Origin: Fratercula arctica
Lineage: Eukaryota > Chordata > Aves > Charadriiformes > Alcidae
Direction of reading: 5' to 3'
Length of the DNA: 64,000 nt
Assembly (NCBI GenBank): GCA_947846985.1
Contig: CANTUZ010000001.1
Coordinates: forward strand, 3,641,504-3,705,503
In this document: positions 49,970-63,295 of the stretch, piece after piece
Layout of the letters: every line of letters starts with the position of its first letter
How positions within the stretch are numbered: position 1 is the stretch's first letter
Made by a program: the position numbers and the translations under genes
The notes under the pieces: generated by a model
Told to the model about the DNA's origin: nothing
What the model saw: the letters and a program-made list of their open reading frames with translations, nothing else
Databases searched by the model: none

Positions 49970-51143
49970 CTACAGATGTTGTCTATCTGGACTTCTGTAA
50001 GGCCTTTGACGCACCCTCCCCCCTCCAACATTCTTCTCTCTAAATTAGAGACCTATGGATTTGGTGGGTGGACTGTTCAGTAGATGAGGAACTGGCTGAA
50101 TGGTCACATCCAGAGGGTAGTGGTCAATGGAGCAATGTCCAGATGGAGATCGCTGACAAGTGGTGTCCCTCAAGGATCCATACTGGGATCAGTACATTTT
50201 GATATCTTTCATTCCAACCTGAACCATTCCGTGATTCTATGATTCTATGATCAATGACATAGACTGTGGAATCAAGTGCACCCTCAGCGAGTTTGTGGGT
50301 GACACCAAGCTGAGTGGTGCGATTGACACACCTGAGGGATGGGATGCCATCCAGAGGAACCTGGACAAGTTCAAGAACTGGGCCTATGTGAGCCTCATGA
50401 GGTTCTGCTGGTACAGGGTCCTGCACCTGGGCCAGGGCAACCCCCCGTATCCATATAGGCTGGGGGATGAAGGGATGGAGAGCAGCCCTGTCAAGAAGGA
50501 TTTGGAGGTACTGGGGGGTGAAAAGCTGGACATGAGCCAACAATGTACACTGGCAGCCCAGAAGGCCAACCGTATCCTGCATCAAAAGAAGCGTGGCCAG
50601 CAGATTGAGGGAGGGGATTCTGCCCCTCTGCTCCGCTCGGGGGAGACCCCCCTGCAGTGCTGCCTCCAGCTCTGGGGCCTCAGCACAGGAGAGACACGGA
50701 GCTGTTGGAGCGGGGCCAGAGGAGGCCCTGGAGATGCTGGGAGGGCTGGAGCCCCTCTGCTGTGAGGACAGGCTGAGAGAGCTGGGGGGGTTCGGCCTGG
50801 AGAAGAGAAGGCTCCGGGGAGACCTTACTGCAGCTTTTCAGTACTTAAAGGGGGCTTATAAGAAAGATAGGGACATACTTTTTAGCAGGGCCTGTAGTGA
50901 TAGGACAAGGGGTAAAGGTTTTAAAATGGAAGAGGGGAGATTTAGGTTAGGAAGATATTTTTCACTCTGAGGGTGATGAGATACTGGCCCAGGTTGCCCA
51001 GAGAAGCTGGAGGTGTTCAAGGCCAGGTTAGATGTGACTTTGAGCAACCTGGTCTAGTTGAAGAGGTCCCTGCTCATGGCCAGGTGGTTGGACTAGATGA
51101 CCTTTAAAGGTCCCTCCCAACGCAAACCATTCTATGATTCCAT
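49970..51143 (+). mobile_element. CR1 LINE, longest copy, broken reverse transcriptase
   Basis: About 1.17 kb of plus-strand CR1. It starts inside the reverse-transcriptase domain, with a frame reading DVVYLDFCKAFDA; after a nested insertion comes INDIDCGIKCTLSEFVGDTKL, in which the usual double aspartate of the catalytic box is G-D, so the enzyme is dead. It continues through the C-terminal tail to the 3' end CATTCTATGATTCC. The 172-codon frame at 50247-50765 belongs to this element and is not a host gene. Confidence 0.95.
50211..50250 (+). mobile_element. Nested 40-bp CR1 3' end inside another CR1
   Basis: The reverse-transcriptase frame is interrupted between ...GATATCTTTC and TCAATGACATAGAC... 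by about 40 bp that begin ATTCCAACCTGAACCATTCC and end with GTGATTCTATGATTCTATGA, the CR1 terminus. This is an extremely 5'-truncated CR1 inserted into an older one. Confidence 0.85.
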
Positions 51144-53997
51144 AAGATAGCAAAAGCACAGCTGGAGAGGAAATGATGGAGAGATGTGGGGGTTGATGGG
51201 ACATGAGGCAGTGAGACACTAAGAGAGAAAGAACAGGGAAAACATGTAAGCAAAATTGCCAGGCAAGAAAAAGTATAGCACAGGAGCTGCAGAGAGTCCC
51301 ATCAGTTTTGAGTGGAGAAAACAGTGCAAGTGGAATTTGTATTTCTATTGTGGGGGGACAAAACTGCCTCCAGGATCCTCTGTTTTAAATTTCTGGTGGC
51401 TGTGGGAGGGCCTCAGACGTACACCATTGCCCAGTGAGACTTCGAGGTGTGTCTTGCAGGCAAAGTTGCTAGGTGAACATCTTGAGAAGATGAAAATAAA
51501 GGGAGAGACCTTCTGCCTTGCACTTGCCCTGCTGGCTCTGATGGTCGGAGGCACCCTGCATCCAACCCAGATTTTTCAAGTGTCTCCGGGCTTTGTCTGC
51601 CCCCCCTGCCATCTCCAGGGATGTCTTCTAGCCTGTGCTTGAAACATCCCAAGTTTTATCAACAGGTTCAGGAAATTGTGCTCTATGTGACAAATCTGGT
51701 TTATCTTGAAATGGCAAACCAGACAAGACTGATGTGGTTTCTTTTGCAAATACTTCTCATATCTCTGCCTGACACTGCAATAGCAGGTGGATCTGTGAAT
51801 CAGGTGGTGCCAAACAAGCTGCGAAACAGTTTGCTCTGCCGTCTCTGTTAATGGGGTTAAAGATCATGTTTCTCTCTTTAGATTCCCTACTCCATTCAAA
51901 ATGGGAAATATCATCCATTCTTCTTCCTTTTTTTCATTTTCTTTTGAGTGGGAGAATGAAAAGGAAAGCTGGTCTCTGCCACGGATTTTTTAGTCCCTGC
52001 TATTGACTCAGAGCTTGTGAAAATGACTTTAAGCTATCAACCACCACTGAAATAATCTGAAATAATCAATTTTCCCTTTTTATTGTTCCTTCTCTTTCCA
52101 CCTCTTTGCCATGTTTACTTTGGGTAGGTGGCGTCTTACCACAGGGAAGCTGTAGTGAGGGCATTACTGGTGTTATATCTGCAAGGCCTTGAAGTTGATC
52201 ATGAAACAGGTAATTTTCAGCTCTCGTGGAAAAGGGTTTCACCACAGCTGGTTGAGAGTGTGATCTGCCCTCTCTTTAGCTCCTTCTATGCTGATTTTTC
52301 AGGCAAACGCTGAAAAAAAGAAAGTTGCAATCGTATCCTAGGGAGAGAAGAAATGACTTAGAAATGCTCTATTTTTGTCATGTTCCTTAAACCCTTTGAT
52401 CCTTCCCATAGCCCCTTGATCCATCACTACGTCATCGCTTATTGAAAGCATTTTTTTTTTTTATAGCCCACAGCTGGATTCTGGGTTATTTCCAAAATGT
52501 CTTTGCTTCCTGCGCAGTGTGTTGGCTCTTCTTGAGTAATCTAGCTCCCACCCCCAATGATGTATTTTGGGTTTTTTTGCATGGAGGGAAAAATATTTAA
52601 GCCCAAGCTTCATCCCTGAGCGTGCTCCTTGCTGTGCTGACAGAGTACATCATGGCCATCCCTGTGCACAGTGCTTTGAGTGGAACATACTCCTGAAGGA
52701 GGAAAGTACCCACACCATCTAACAACCCCTCCACACCAAATGATGAAGCGGGGGTACATTGGGAGACATGGCGAAATGAACATTAGATTTATTTCAGTGG
52801 AGAGAGAAAGCAGACATAGGGCAACATCCTGAAAAAATGCGTTTTTAGTCCTGCTCATTGAACAATCTCTCTGATTGTTCAAAAGACTGGAAATTTAATT
52901 TGATGCTGAACGTCTCCTCCTAGATTTTGGAGGTCGGATGCACTCAGCAAAAGCTTTGGATCCATTGCACAGGCCGCATTTCCACTAGGAAGTTTAGTGC
53001 ACAGGAATGGTGAAATATGGAGAATAAAAAAGCAGAGATAACTGTGCGCAAACATGTATCATCAGCCCCCTGTCAAGGACAAGTAGAAGACGCTACAGCA
53101 GCAGCATTGAAGATCAGAGTAAACTCCTGGTCTCCTTTTTCTTATACAAATTTGTAACCCCACAATGATGTCATGGGTGAAAAAGATGACTATCTCTGAT
53201 CAAACGTAGACATCTGCAAGGTTGGCATCTATCAAATAAACCACTGATCTTGATATCCTTCACAGCTCATGGAGGGAAATGGAAGCCCTTCTTGCTGATG
53301 ATTCATCTCATTCTCCAGCAGATGAGTCACCCCCAAGGAGCTCCTACTTTCTCCTGCGAAGGGAGTGGTGAGTGACTAACGTAGACACAGATTCAAAATT
53401 AAAGGAAATGAGTCCCTCTCGTAGTCAGGAAACAGAGAACTGGATTTCTTGCTGATTGTGGGTATACCTCCTGCTGGTATAAATCCCAGCTTTCCTGTCC
53501 AGGTTGGACATATCAATCACTTAAAATACTTTCCAGATTTCCTTGGAAGAAGCCACTTGGGGATGGTATTTCCGGATGTGTTACAAATATTATAAGTGAT
53601 TCCGCCATTCTGTTGTTGCTTTGAGGGTCTGATATCTGCCACCCCACTGAGCGAATCCCTGAGCAGGATACCTGCCCTGAGGAGTGTCTGTGCCTCTATA
53701 AAGCATGTCCGTATTCACAAATGCAAATTCTTTGTTAGCAAGTTGGGATGTAGCTTCTGGGGTTAGACTGTACATCCCTTTTCCTACTCAGGTCAAACGC
53801 ACTGAATTTTAGACAATGATCTCATGAGCCATCATATCTAGAAGGTCTGTCTGTGCCACATCATAAGCATCTCCTGGTTGGAGGAGCATGCTTCTCAGGA
53901 TTTACTTTCTGGTGTCAAGACTCCTGTATTTTTATACCCTCCAGAGCATGAGTGAAAAGAAGAGAAGCTCTTCTTTGCTCATTGTACCTTCATTTGC
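51144..53997. other. Intergenic, no gene recognised
   Basis: Unique sequence. The longest open frame (128 codons, 51256-51642, plus) shows no domain or splice support. Nothing further is supported. Confidence 0.55.
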
Positions 53998-54240
53998 TCA
54001 TAGAATCACAGAATAGTTTGGGTGGGAAGGGACCTTCAAAGGCCATCTAGTCCAACTCCCCTGCCATAAGCAGGGACATCTTCAACTAGATCAGGTTGCT
54101 CAGAGCCCCGTCCAACCTGGCCTGGAATGTGTCCAGGGATGGGGCATCTCCCGTCTCTCTGGGCAACCTGGGCCGGTGTCTCACCACCCTCAGCGTAAAA
54201 AATTTCTTCCTGATATCTAGTCTGATATCTAGTCTGTCCA
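53998..54240 (-). mobile_element. CR1 LINE fragment
   Basis: Minus-strand CR1 from TCATAGAATCACAGAATAGT through AGGGACCTTCAAAGGCCATC and GGGATGGGGCATCTCCCGTC. The inner end carries a tandem copy of CTGATATCTAGT (about 54210-54236). Confidence 0.94.
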
Positions 54241-54628
54241 GAGGGTCCATGCTCCTGCTAGCACTTCTCATATCTTAATGGATGAAATAATCTGTTCCTA
54301 GGACTCAGAACTGTGAGAGTGGCCACACTGCTTATTGGTTCACATCAACATCGCTAGATTCAGATCTCAACTGTTTTCAGCTGTCAGGTAAGACAGTCTT
54401 GATAGATGTTTAACAGGCCCATTGAAAAGTGGAGGCATACAGCTCCCACTGTCCTTCCCCTTTCTCCAGACACACACGAGCCAATATCCATTCCTCTTCC
54501 ATCCGCAGCACTGAGGAAGCTTCTCACCTTTCACATGCGACACTCCCTGTGGTTACCCCATGGTGGCCTGCTCCCGGCTCAGCCCATTTCATCCTCGAAA
54601 AATGCAGAGAATTTCTAAAAAAATGAAC

Positions 54629-54648
54629 AAAAAAAAAAAAAAAAAAAA
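54629..54648. repeat. Poly-A tract
   Basis: About 20 consecutive A following TCTAAAAAAATGAAC. No identifiable retrocopy precedes it. Confidence 0.7.
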
Positions 54649-54850
54649 GCCAGCGCATTGTGCAACATCAGGTTGGCTTAAGGCTCGAGATTCAGGGTAA
54701 GAAAGTCATTGGAGATGGTCAAAGAAAACATTGGCAATACCTTTCTGGGCGCTGAACAATTCCCTCATTGACATGTGCAGGGAACACATTGGACAACTGA
54801 TTTACATATACTTTGCCTGCCCTCTGGTGGTGAATGGCTGCTGATTAATT

Positions 54851-54975
54851 GTATGTATAGGTAGCTATTTATATATAACTACCTATATAGAGAGAGTATA
54901 CATGTATACACATATGCACATGTACATATAGATATATATATACGTATGTGCCTATGCATATGTATTGACATATAT
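54851..54975. repeat. TA/TACA-rich simple repeat
   Basis: Degenerate TATATA, CATATA and GTATGT words over about 125 bp, an eroded microsatellite. Confidence 0.75.
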
Positions 54976-57900
54976 GGCAGAAAATGCTTTCACCTGAATT
55001 GTACCTTGAACCTGAATGTTGCAGATGTGAGTGGTAGAATTATTGTCCTTGGATGTAGCTGGTTTTTTTAAATGCTGAAGATTTTCCACCTTACTGCGAT
55101 TGTGCTAACACTGAGATAAGTTAAAATAATTCAGCATGAAAATAATAAAAGTGTAGTTGAATGTTTGTTCCAGCTTGGAGAGACCAGTGAGCTCTTCATG
55201 TGTCCTTTTCCTCTCTATAAATAAACTCTGGCGAAACTGGGTGAGCTGTACAAAATCAAGAGCAAAATGTTTTTCCAGGACCAGTTCTTGCAGCAAATAC
55301 AGGACAGCATAAAAATAACTGCTGCAGTATGGATGTGCTTTCCCCTACACAATGCCGGCCTGGGTTAGCGGGAGGACACAGAGAGAAAGGTGGCCCTGGG
55401 CTGAAAGCTTGGAGTAGATATATTCCTTCAGCCCCTCAGTGGCATTTATTTTCAGTTCACCAAGGGCTCAACACCATATTTCCTACAAATGTGTCCAGCA
55501 CCTGGGCATGAGGTAGTGAAGATAGGTGTGTTCAACACTGCAGCTCTCAGGACTTACATAAATATAAGAAGTATTGCCTAAACTTGGTGTTCTTAGCCTT
55601 TTCTCTTTGACGTGACCCATTACAGTGGGAAGGGCAGCAAAGGTGGCTTCTCAGGCTCTATTCATATTGATGGGGTTTGTCTTTGTCCAGAGGGAAGTGA
55701 ACCAGAGAAACTTCTTGTTTCAACACCTTCATTGACCACTCAGCATTTCCAAGTGAAACTACAGTCTTTCCCTTTTGGGAAAAAGAACCCTCAGCCCTTG
55801 GAGACCTTGAGATTTGCAAGCCATTCTGTAGAGTATTATCCCAATTTCATATTTGCTTTGGATTGTGTTTCAAAACCACACACAGGGATGAGCACACCGT
55901 GTCCCCGGTAGCCTTAGGCAACATGGAGGAGATGCCCATAGTGTCCAAACACAGCATTTATAGCACATTGTCCAGTGACTGTGGCAGTACTCATCTTCCT
56001 TTCTGTCTCACAGTAGCTCCATCTGAACCAGTGACCAGTTCCTGGATGCTGGATTCAACTGTTAAATTGCTACCACCAGTGGCCCCTTGGCCAACAAGCA
56101 CCACTTCAAACAAGCCCAGGGCATGTCTGGAGCCAGGGGTATTTCCACCATGTAGTTTGGGTGTTCGGGAAGGGGAAGGCAGTTTATTAGCTGGTTCCAG
56201 TGCCAGGGAAGGGTGTAATTTAATCATGCAGGTGTCACCATTGCTTTCTGTGAAGCATCCCTTTGTGCTTTTCCATTTTTAAGGCCACAGAATTCTCATG
56301 CAAGGTAGTTTTCTCTCAATGCTCAGGGCCTTCTGATGTTCCAGATATGGGGGAACGATTTGCTGGAGACCTCACAGGATGTGAAACCTACTGTCCCACC
56401 ACAGCCAGAGGACTCCCCAGCTAGGGAGGTTCTTCACCCAAATCCTTTCCACCTGCCTTATCTTCTGCTGGCTGGGCACATGTGGACAACAGTGCCTGAA
56501 CATACAACCAAGGCAGATTCATCCCACCTAAACAAAGACCTTTGTATTCTAACCTTGCCTGGTCTTGTATCTCCTGTCTTGTTCTACACACACCAGTGTT
56601 GGACAGTCTGCACTTTTCCCAATGCTTAGCCACCAGGACAAAGCTACAGCAGTAGGGGTAGAGAGGAAAAGGTTTCCAGGCTGATCCCTCCTCCCCATAG
56701 CCCAAGAAGCAGCGTTCGCTGGGTCACCTTGCAGATTGGACCTGAGACTTGGACCCACCATGAGTATTGGGTCATATTTCCCTCTTGGCCTGGCCATGTT
56801 GCAGTCCTGACAGGTGCAGTCAACCAGAGCAACCTCGATGACATCTCTCCACGAATAAACTTTGGCACTTTATTTGGATAACAACCTGGGATTATTCCCT
56901 CCGGTGCTTTCTAATCGATGATGGTGTCTGGGGAGCTAGAGTTACAGATTTGGTTGGGCAGACAATCACCTCCGCAGGGAGCCCACACAAGTAGGTTAAA
57001 CAAAAGCTTTATTTCCACACCGCATTCTTGGGACATGGTGCCAAGATTTCACAGACGGCTCAAAACAAGGACTGGCAAGGAATGCGCTGCTCCTGTGATG
57101 CTTTCTTATTGCAAACAGCCCTGAGTCACAACATGCATGTTCAGAGCCAAGCTTGAACTTCCTTTAAAATAAGAAATGTTCAGATTAAAAATCTTCAGCT
57201 TTGTTCTTTAAAGCAATAATGTACTAGAGCAAAGCTCACATACAGAGAGGCGTAAGGAGTTTCTACACCACCAGACTCTCATACATAGTTAAAACCCTCT
57301 GGTGCTACAACAGAAGAAAAATTCAATAAGCCACGTTTTTTAAAGCAGTTAATTGCAGTACATCTGCCACCAGATATTATTCTGTGCTACACGGTGTTCG
57401 GGCAGTGTACTGCTCCTGGTGAGCAAAGACCTCAAGACCGGAGCTTCGTCCACGCAGAGTCTGTTTGCTGCCTTCTATTCCTGCCCACAGTTTTCTGGCA
57501 AGCGTGGAGAAAGGTCAGTTGGTTTCCTGCAGGATTTCAATATTTTGAAATGCTATTTCAGTTCCAGCTTCTGAGCGAGAAAATAAATAAAGAAGGAAAT
57601 TGGATGTGGAGGTTGGATCCGAGACATCTGCCTCTGGGGTTGCTTTGCAGCGAGAGGTTGGAATGGGTAACGGAGATAGTCCGGCAGACGGGCAGCTGAG
57701 CTCTCTGGCAAACAAACTGCTAGAAAACCAGACTCTTTTCCATTTGAAAACTGCAGAACATTTGCAACTTGGCAAACCTTAACAACAATAGCAAAAAAAT
57801 CTTCAGCGCTAATAAATGCCTTCTGTTCAAGACCAACTGGAATCTCATGCATCGTATTGTGGTTTTCCTTTGGACATCAGGCCTATGCAGATATAACATA

Positions 57901-58369
57901 CTTCAGCTTTGGTCCTTGGCCCTATATCGACTTTCCCTGAGCTTCTCTGCATATGTTCATGAAAAATGTTCCAGACATCTAGCTTTGTGAAAATTAGTGT
58001 ATTTATTTTCAGTCTGTTGTACTTTTTTTTTTTAACTCTGCCTGCAGTCTGTACTACCTAGTTTGGCTCCTGGACAGCCTCAAGTTGCAAAGAGATAGCG
58101 GCAAAAGGGAGATTTAATTCCTTTGAATAGAATTATTTTAATGTGCCAATGAAGCCATCAATAAAAGAGAACCAGCTGATAAAATTTTTCTTGACTGTCA
58201 GGAGATCTTAAACAGGTCCCATGCAGGAAAGGAGACTGTATTGCACCGAGTAATGACAAAGTGAAGGGCAAATGCCGTGGATCAAGACTGATGTGGAGGC
58301 AGGAAGCAAAGAGGATAATTACATGATCAGGATTCATTGTGCAACGACTTTCGTGGGTGGTCCTCGCAG

Positions 58370-59196
58370 TCCCCCACTGGGTCCTCTGCTGTTTAACAGA
58401 ATTTAGAGATGCTTATAAAATTCAACAAGGGCAAGTGTAGGGTGCTGCACCTGGGCAGGAATAACCCCATGCACCAGTACAGGTTGGGGGCTGACCTGCT
58501 GGAGAGCAGCTCTGTGGAAAAAGACCTGGGAGTCCTGGTGGGCAACAGGATGACCATGAGCCAGCAATGTGCCCTTGTGGCCAAGAAGGCCAATGGCATC
58601 CTGGGGTGCATCAAGAAGAGCGTGGCCAGCAGGTCAAGGGAGGTCATCCTCCCCCTCTACTCTGCATTGGTGAGGCCGCATCTGCAGTACTGGGTCCAGT
58701 TCTGGGCTTCCCGGTTCAAGAAGGACAGGGAACTGTTGGAGAGGGGACAGCAAAGGGCTACCAAGATGATGAGGGGACTGGAACAGCTCTCTTAGGAAGA
58801 AAGGCTGAGGGACTTGGGTCTCTTCGGTCTGGAAAAGAGACGATTGAGGGGGGATCTTATCAACACTTATAAATACTGAAAGGGTGGGTGTCAGGAGGAT
58901 GGGGCCAGGCTCTTTTCAGTGGTGCCCAGTGACAGGACAAGGGGCAATGGGCACAAACTTGACCATAGGAAGTTCCACCTAAACATGAGGAGGAACTTCT
59001 TTCCTGTGAGGGTGGCAGAGCCCTGGCACAGGCTGCCCAGAGAGGTGGTGGAGTCTCCAGCTCTGGAGACATTCCAAACCCGCCTGGAGGCGTTCCTGTG
59101 CCACCTGCTCTGGGTGACCCTACTCTGGCAGGGGGTTGGACTGGGTGATCTCCAGAGGTCCCTCACAACCCCTGCCATGCTGTGATTCTGTGATTC
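58370..59196 (+). mobile_element. CR1 LINE fragment, distinct subfamily
   Basis: About 830 bp of plus-strand CR1. It contains ATTCAACAAGGGCAAGTGTA, CAAGAAGGCCAATGGCATCC and ends TGTGATTCTGTGATTC, a terminus that differs from the ATTCTATG type of its neighbours. The frame at 58409-58795 is a reverse-transcriptase C-terminal remnant ending in a premature stop. A deletion near 58400 joins two distant parts of the element. Confidence 0.94.
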
Positions 59197-59867
59197 AGAA
59201 TGTCTCAGAGACATTGACCAAGGAAAGGAGGAGAACCAAGGGAGACTGACATCTGTAGATATCATGAAGCCAGGCTTGGGGAGGACTGTGAGGAACTCGA
59301 GTGAGTGAGGAAAAGGATGGTGAATGAAATTTGATACCAACAACTGTAAAGTCACAAGCACCAGAGGAAAAGAGTTAGGTGCTTCTTACACTGCACAGAG
59401 CATGGAGCTGGTTTCATCAGCTCGGGAACTCTCCCTTTTGGTCATTGCAAGAAGACTGGGGGAGTACCTTGGTGCAGGACGAATACTGAAAAGCTTCACG
59501 TGCCTGCCTGTCCCACCAGTCACTGGCGCAGGACTCTTGCATGCTGCTGCCCACCCACCAGCTGCAGGATGCTGGAGGAGGGGATTGCAATACTCAGGGT
59601 CTGGAAATCATCCTGGATGCAATAGCTTTTGGTGCATTTTGGGAGGTCTGGTCCAAGTCTGTGTGCTAACCCAATCTGCCCTTACATCAGCTGTCTATAT
59701 CCTACAGCACTGTCCCCACAAGCTGACACAGCAACCCCGTAGCTCTTCATCAGGCTGAGTTTTGCCTGCAAGAGCTATATCCAAGGCCACCATTTCACAG
59801 TGCTTCAGCATGAACATGGAGAGTTGTAGTTCCTCTGCCTCCTCCCACCTCTACAACTACTGGAAAA

Positions 59868-60179
59868 GAGGTTGTAGAGAGGTGGGGGTCGGTGCTTCTT
59901 CCAAGGAACAGGCAATAGGACAAGAGGAAATGGCCTCAAGTTGCACCAGGGGAGGTTTAGATTGGATATTCGGAAAAATTTTTACACTGAAAGTGTTATT
60001 AAGCATTGGAACAGGCTGCCCAGGGAAGTGGTTGAGGCACCATTCCTGGGCGTATTTAAAAGCCGGGCAGACGTGGTGCTGAGGGACATGGTTTTGTGGT
60101 GGTTTTGTCAGAGTTAGGTTGATGGTTGGACTCAATGATCTCAGAGGTCCCTTCCAACCTAGATGGTTCTATGATTCTG
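59868..60179 (+). mobile_element. CR1 LINE fragment
   Basis: About 310 bp of plus-strand CR1 from GGTTGTAGAGAGGTGGGGGT through TGGAACAGGCTGCCCAGGGA to GATGGTTCTATGATTCTG. Same subfamily as the copies at 12217, 20255 and 39130. Confidence 0.94.
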
Positions 60180-63100
60180 TCCTTTTATTCAAACAGTTAT
60201 TTTTAATACAAATGAGGTCAGTGATGAGAGTCACACTAGGACTTTGTGGCACGACTGAAGGGAAATGCAAGGATGTCTGGGTACAGCGGTAGGAAATCCT
60301 TAGCACACCTTCACCAGAGATGCCCATGGACGTGCATCCAGCTGATGACCACTGTTACAGCATGTGAGTAGGCGGGTGAAGGCGGGGGAAGCGTTTCCCT
60401 GTGAATAGGAACTTCGCCAGACCATGTTCTCGGTTTCATGGACAGAAGAGAGCAGATTGCCCTGATGTCTCCCATGCATTCAACAAAGGGACAAATCCAT
60501 TGCTGGTGTGAGGACAGACAGCTGACTGTGTAGTGACCATGGAGCTGTCCCTGACCCCACCACTGAAGGACATGTCCCTACAATGACAAGGTAAATAACC
60601 AGAATGTCAGGGAAGGTGGACATGCTGATGTTTTTGCATGAGGATGTCAGGACAGAGACAACATAGTTTCATGAGTTCAAAGAGGGGTAAGGCTGCAGAA
60701 GACTTATCCTCAGCCTTATTCCTGCCTTCACCTGGCTGCAGCTCCAAAGCCCAGAGAAGGACCTTGATATTTTCCAACGAGAAATGTGCTGTGGGGAGTG
60801 GTATTGACCCCTTCCCTCTTCAGTATCCCCTGTCATGGGAAACTTTCCTTGCAACTGTTTTGACACCCATCCACGCCGTGACTACTCCATACCTTCCTTC
60901 GGTTCTTCTGCATCTCCTCATACCTCCTCTACTTGACTGTCCTGCTGCTCGTTTATGTATTTGGAGATCTTTTTGGGATCTGCCTCTAAATTACTGAATA
61001 ATGCAGTGAATATGTGAACGGGGGTCTCCATAGGTACCTCATCTGCACTGAGAGCTGAAAGGTAAGCTGAGACCAAGATAAATATACAAAAAACGAAGAC
61101 TTACAGGTGGAGGGATAGGTCTCCAAGGATCTTTATTGGCATTTGGTTTTAATTCACCGTTAAAAATACTGTATGAAATATGAACTCTATTCAGACACTG
61201 TATATTGTGTGTAAATACATCTACAGCTTTCAGCGGATTTGCATGATTGCGTTAAAATTCACCCTATAACACTAGTGGTAAAACGTCCGGCAATCACATG
61301 GTAGGTTCTTGTTGATAGTGGTTTCTAGAGTGTGCACTTCACTATCCGAGAAATCCACCAAGTGACTTGTCCACAATCACCTGAGAAGTCTGCTGCAGAG
61401 CTACAAAATCCACATTTGCTGCTTCCAGCCCCCATCTTCCTCATCACAACATCCAAAGACTAGTTTTAGGAGCAAAATAACAAGAAAAGAGCCTGATACA
61501 GTAATCACAGTTAGTATGGGAAGAAATCTCACGAGTAAACCTAAACCTGTCTAAACAGAACAACGCCAGGAAAATATAAATGTATTTTATGGCTCTCTAA
61601 CAGCAGAGGTTATCACACTCAGGGATGAGTCCTTGGCCTCTTCCTGTTGAAATTAAGAGAAAAAAATACCACCGGTTTCAAAGAGAATTAAGAATTATCC
61701 TGGGATTACTAAAGTCATCAGTGATCAGAACTTTGCTTCTCTGCTACCCTTTCCCACAGATTTACTATTTTTTTTTTTAAATAAATTCAAAGAATGTTGT
61801 TTATTTTAGAAGACTACAGGCTGAAGAAAGAATCCAAAAACTGTGTGCAGAAGGGCAGATTGAAATCCCCTTGTTTAAATCGTCTTCAGCTGGAAAATTC
61901 AGTTTTTGTCTACCCAACATTTTCATAAAATTGTCTCTTCTTGCATTAACAAACACATACCCTCAAAAGATTAGCTCTTAGTGGGTAATCATGAAATAAA
62001 GAGGTGGGTATCCCCAAACTCATATATATATGTGTGTGTATATATATATCTCTCTCTATATATATCTCTATATATATATCTCTTTACATATGTGTAGATG
62101 TTGAAAGGGAGAACATATGCATAGTGGTAGATTGAAGAGGTGTGGTGTTGTTTTGGGGTTTTTTTCCTCATTTTAAACTCACGTTGGCACAGACCAGTCC
62201 AGATAACGTCCCTCCCTGCAACTGAATATTGAGGTACGTTGTGTCAGAATTGCCTGGCCCATGTCTCTTCCATAGGACTTTATTCCTGAATGAATTTGCA
62301 AACAGAGGGTGAGCACAGAGCAGAAGGTGAAAGCTTTCCTAAGCCCTGTTTGACAGCTCAATTGTCATATGAGCCCTTTGACAGATGGCTTTCAAGGGCC
62401 AACTTCTCCCACATGGAATATCTACTCTCATCCCTGAATAGGCAAAAGCTTCTTTCACAGAACCAGGTGCCACAATCTCATTATTAAACAACATTAATGA
62501 TTTTCCCTTCTGTTTTCACTTTTCAGGTGTTTATACCCCAAACTGCTCTTACTTTGAGAGTACACGCGTTTTACACTTGCTATGGTGAATTAGTTGTGAA
62601 AGTAATATCTTCCTTAGCTTTGTGGAGCCTGGCTTGCCTCATTTCATAAAGATATTTGCCATAACCAAAGAAGGCTTGGTCAGTGGTTGTTGACTCTTAT
62701 TTATCATCTGAATGATAAAAATCTGCTCGATTGCTCCGTTGAGAAGAGCTCAAACTGAGCTTGAGACAGGCCTCTGTGTTTTCAATGAACACCTTCTGGT
62801 GGTAATATTGATTAAATTACCATATCTGCTGTTCTCTTCAGCCTTGCAGAAGAGAGAACAACAATTCCCAGAAGTTTGTTAGAAGCCAGACATTGAACAG
62901 GAGTAAAAAAAACTGGAAGAACAAGTGGCCAAGAAGAAAATTATTTGACCTTGATGAAGCGTGCTCTGTGAGAAGTGCCTACAGGCCAAATGCTGTGCCT
63001 TTGCAGAAAGGTATTTTTACCCACTGGGAGGCTTACTTTGAAGACAGGTGCTTTTGAGACCACTTGGAGATTGGGAAGGAAAAAGAGTGATGTGTCCTAG

Positions 63101-63295
63101 GCTTTGCACTGCTTAAGTGAGGTACTTTCCATTCCCTCAGCCCCACTTTTGCAGGAAAGAAAATTCATATCTCATTAGCATTACTCAGCTAAAGGAACTG
63201 CAGAAAGTCATCCTCTGCATCTCAGTTTTCCAATAGCTTGGCATTCTGCTTTGGCATGAAAAGTGTAAAATGTTTTAGACATGCTATATGTTCTT
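60180..63295. other. Intergenic, no gene recognised
   Basis: Unique AT-rich sequence apart from a TA/TC microsatellite at 62020-62092. The longest frame (119 codons, 60638-60997, plus) has no recognisable features. Confidence 0.55.
62020..62092. repeat. TA/TC-rich microsatellite
   Basis: TATATATATG TGTGTG followed by alternating TATATA and TCTCTC blocks. Confidence 0.85.

Larger units (their letters stand above)
54241..58369. other. Intergenic, no firm gene
   Basis: Contains a poly-A run at 54629-54648 and a TA/CA-rich tract at 54851-54975. Two overlapping plus-strand frames of 99 and 139 codons at 55612-56282 are longer than the surroundings but lack recognisable domains or splice sites. 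No gene is called. Confidence 0.5.

Noticed and set aside
50247..50765. 172-codon open frame
   Set aside because: It is the reverse-transcriptase C-terminal part of a CR1 element with a degraded catalytic box, not a host gene.
55612..56282. Possible decayed gene in two overlapping plus-strand frames
   Set aside because: Longer than neighbours but with no recognisable homology, splice sites or poly-A evidence by eye.
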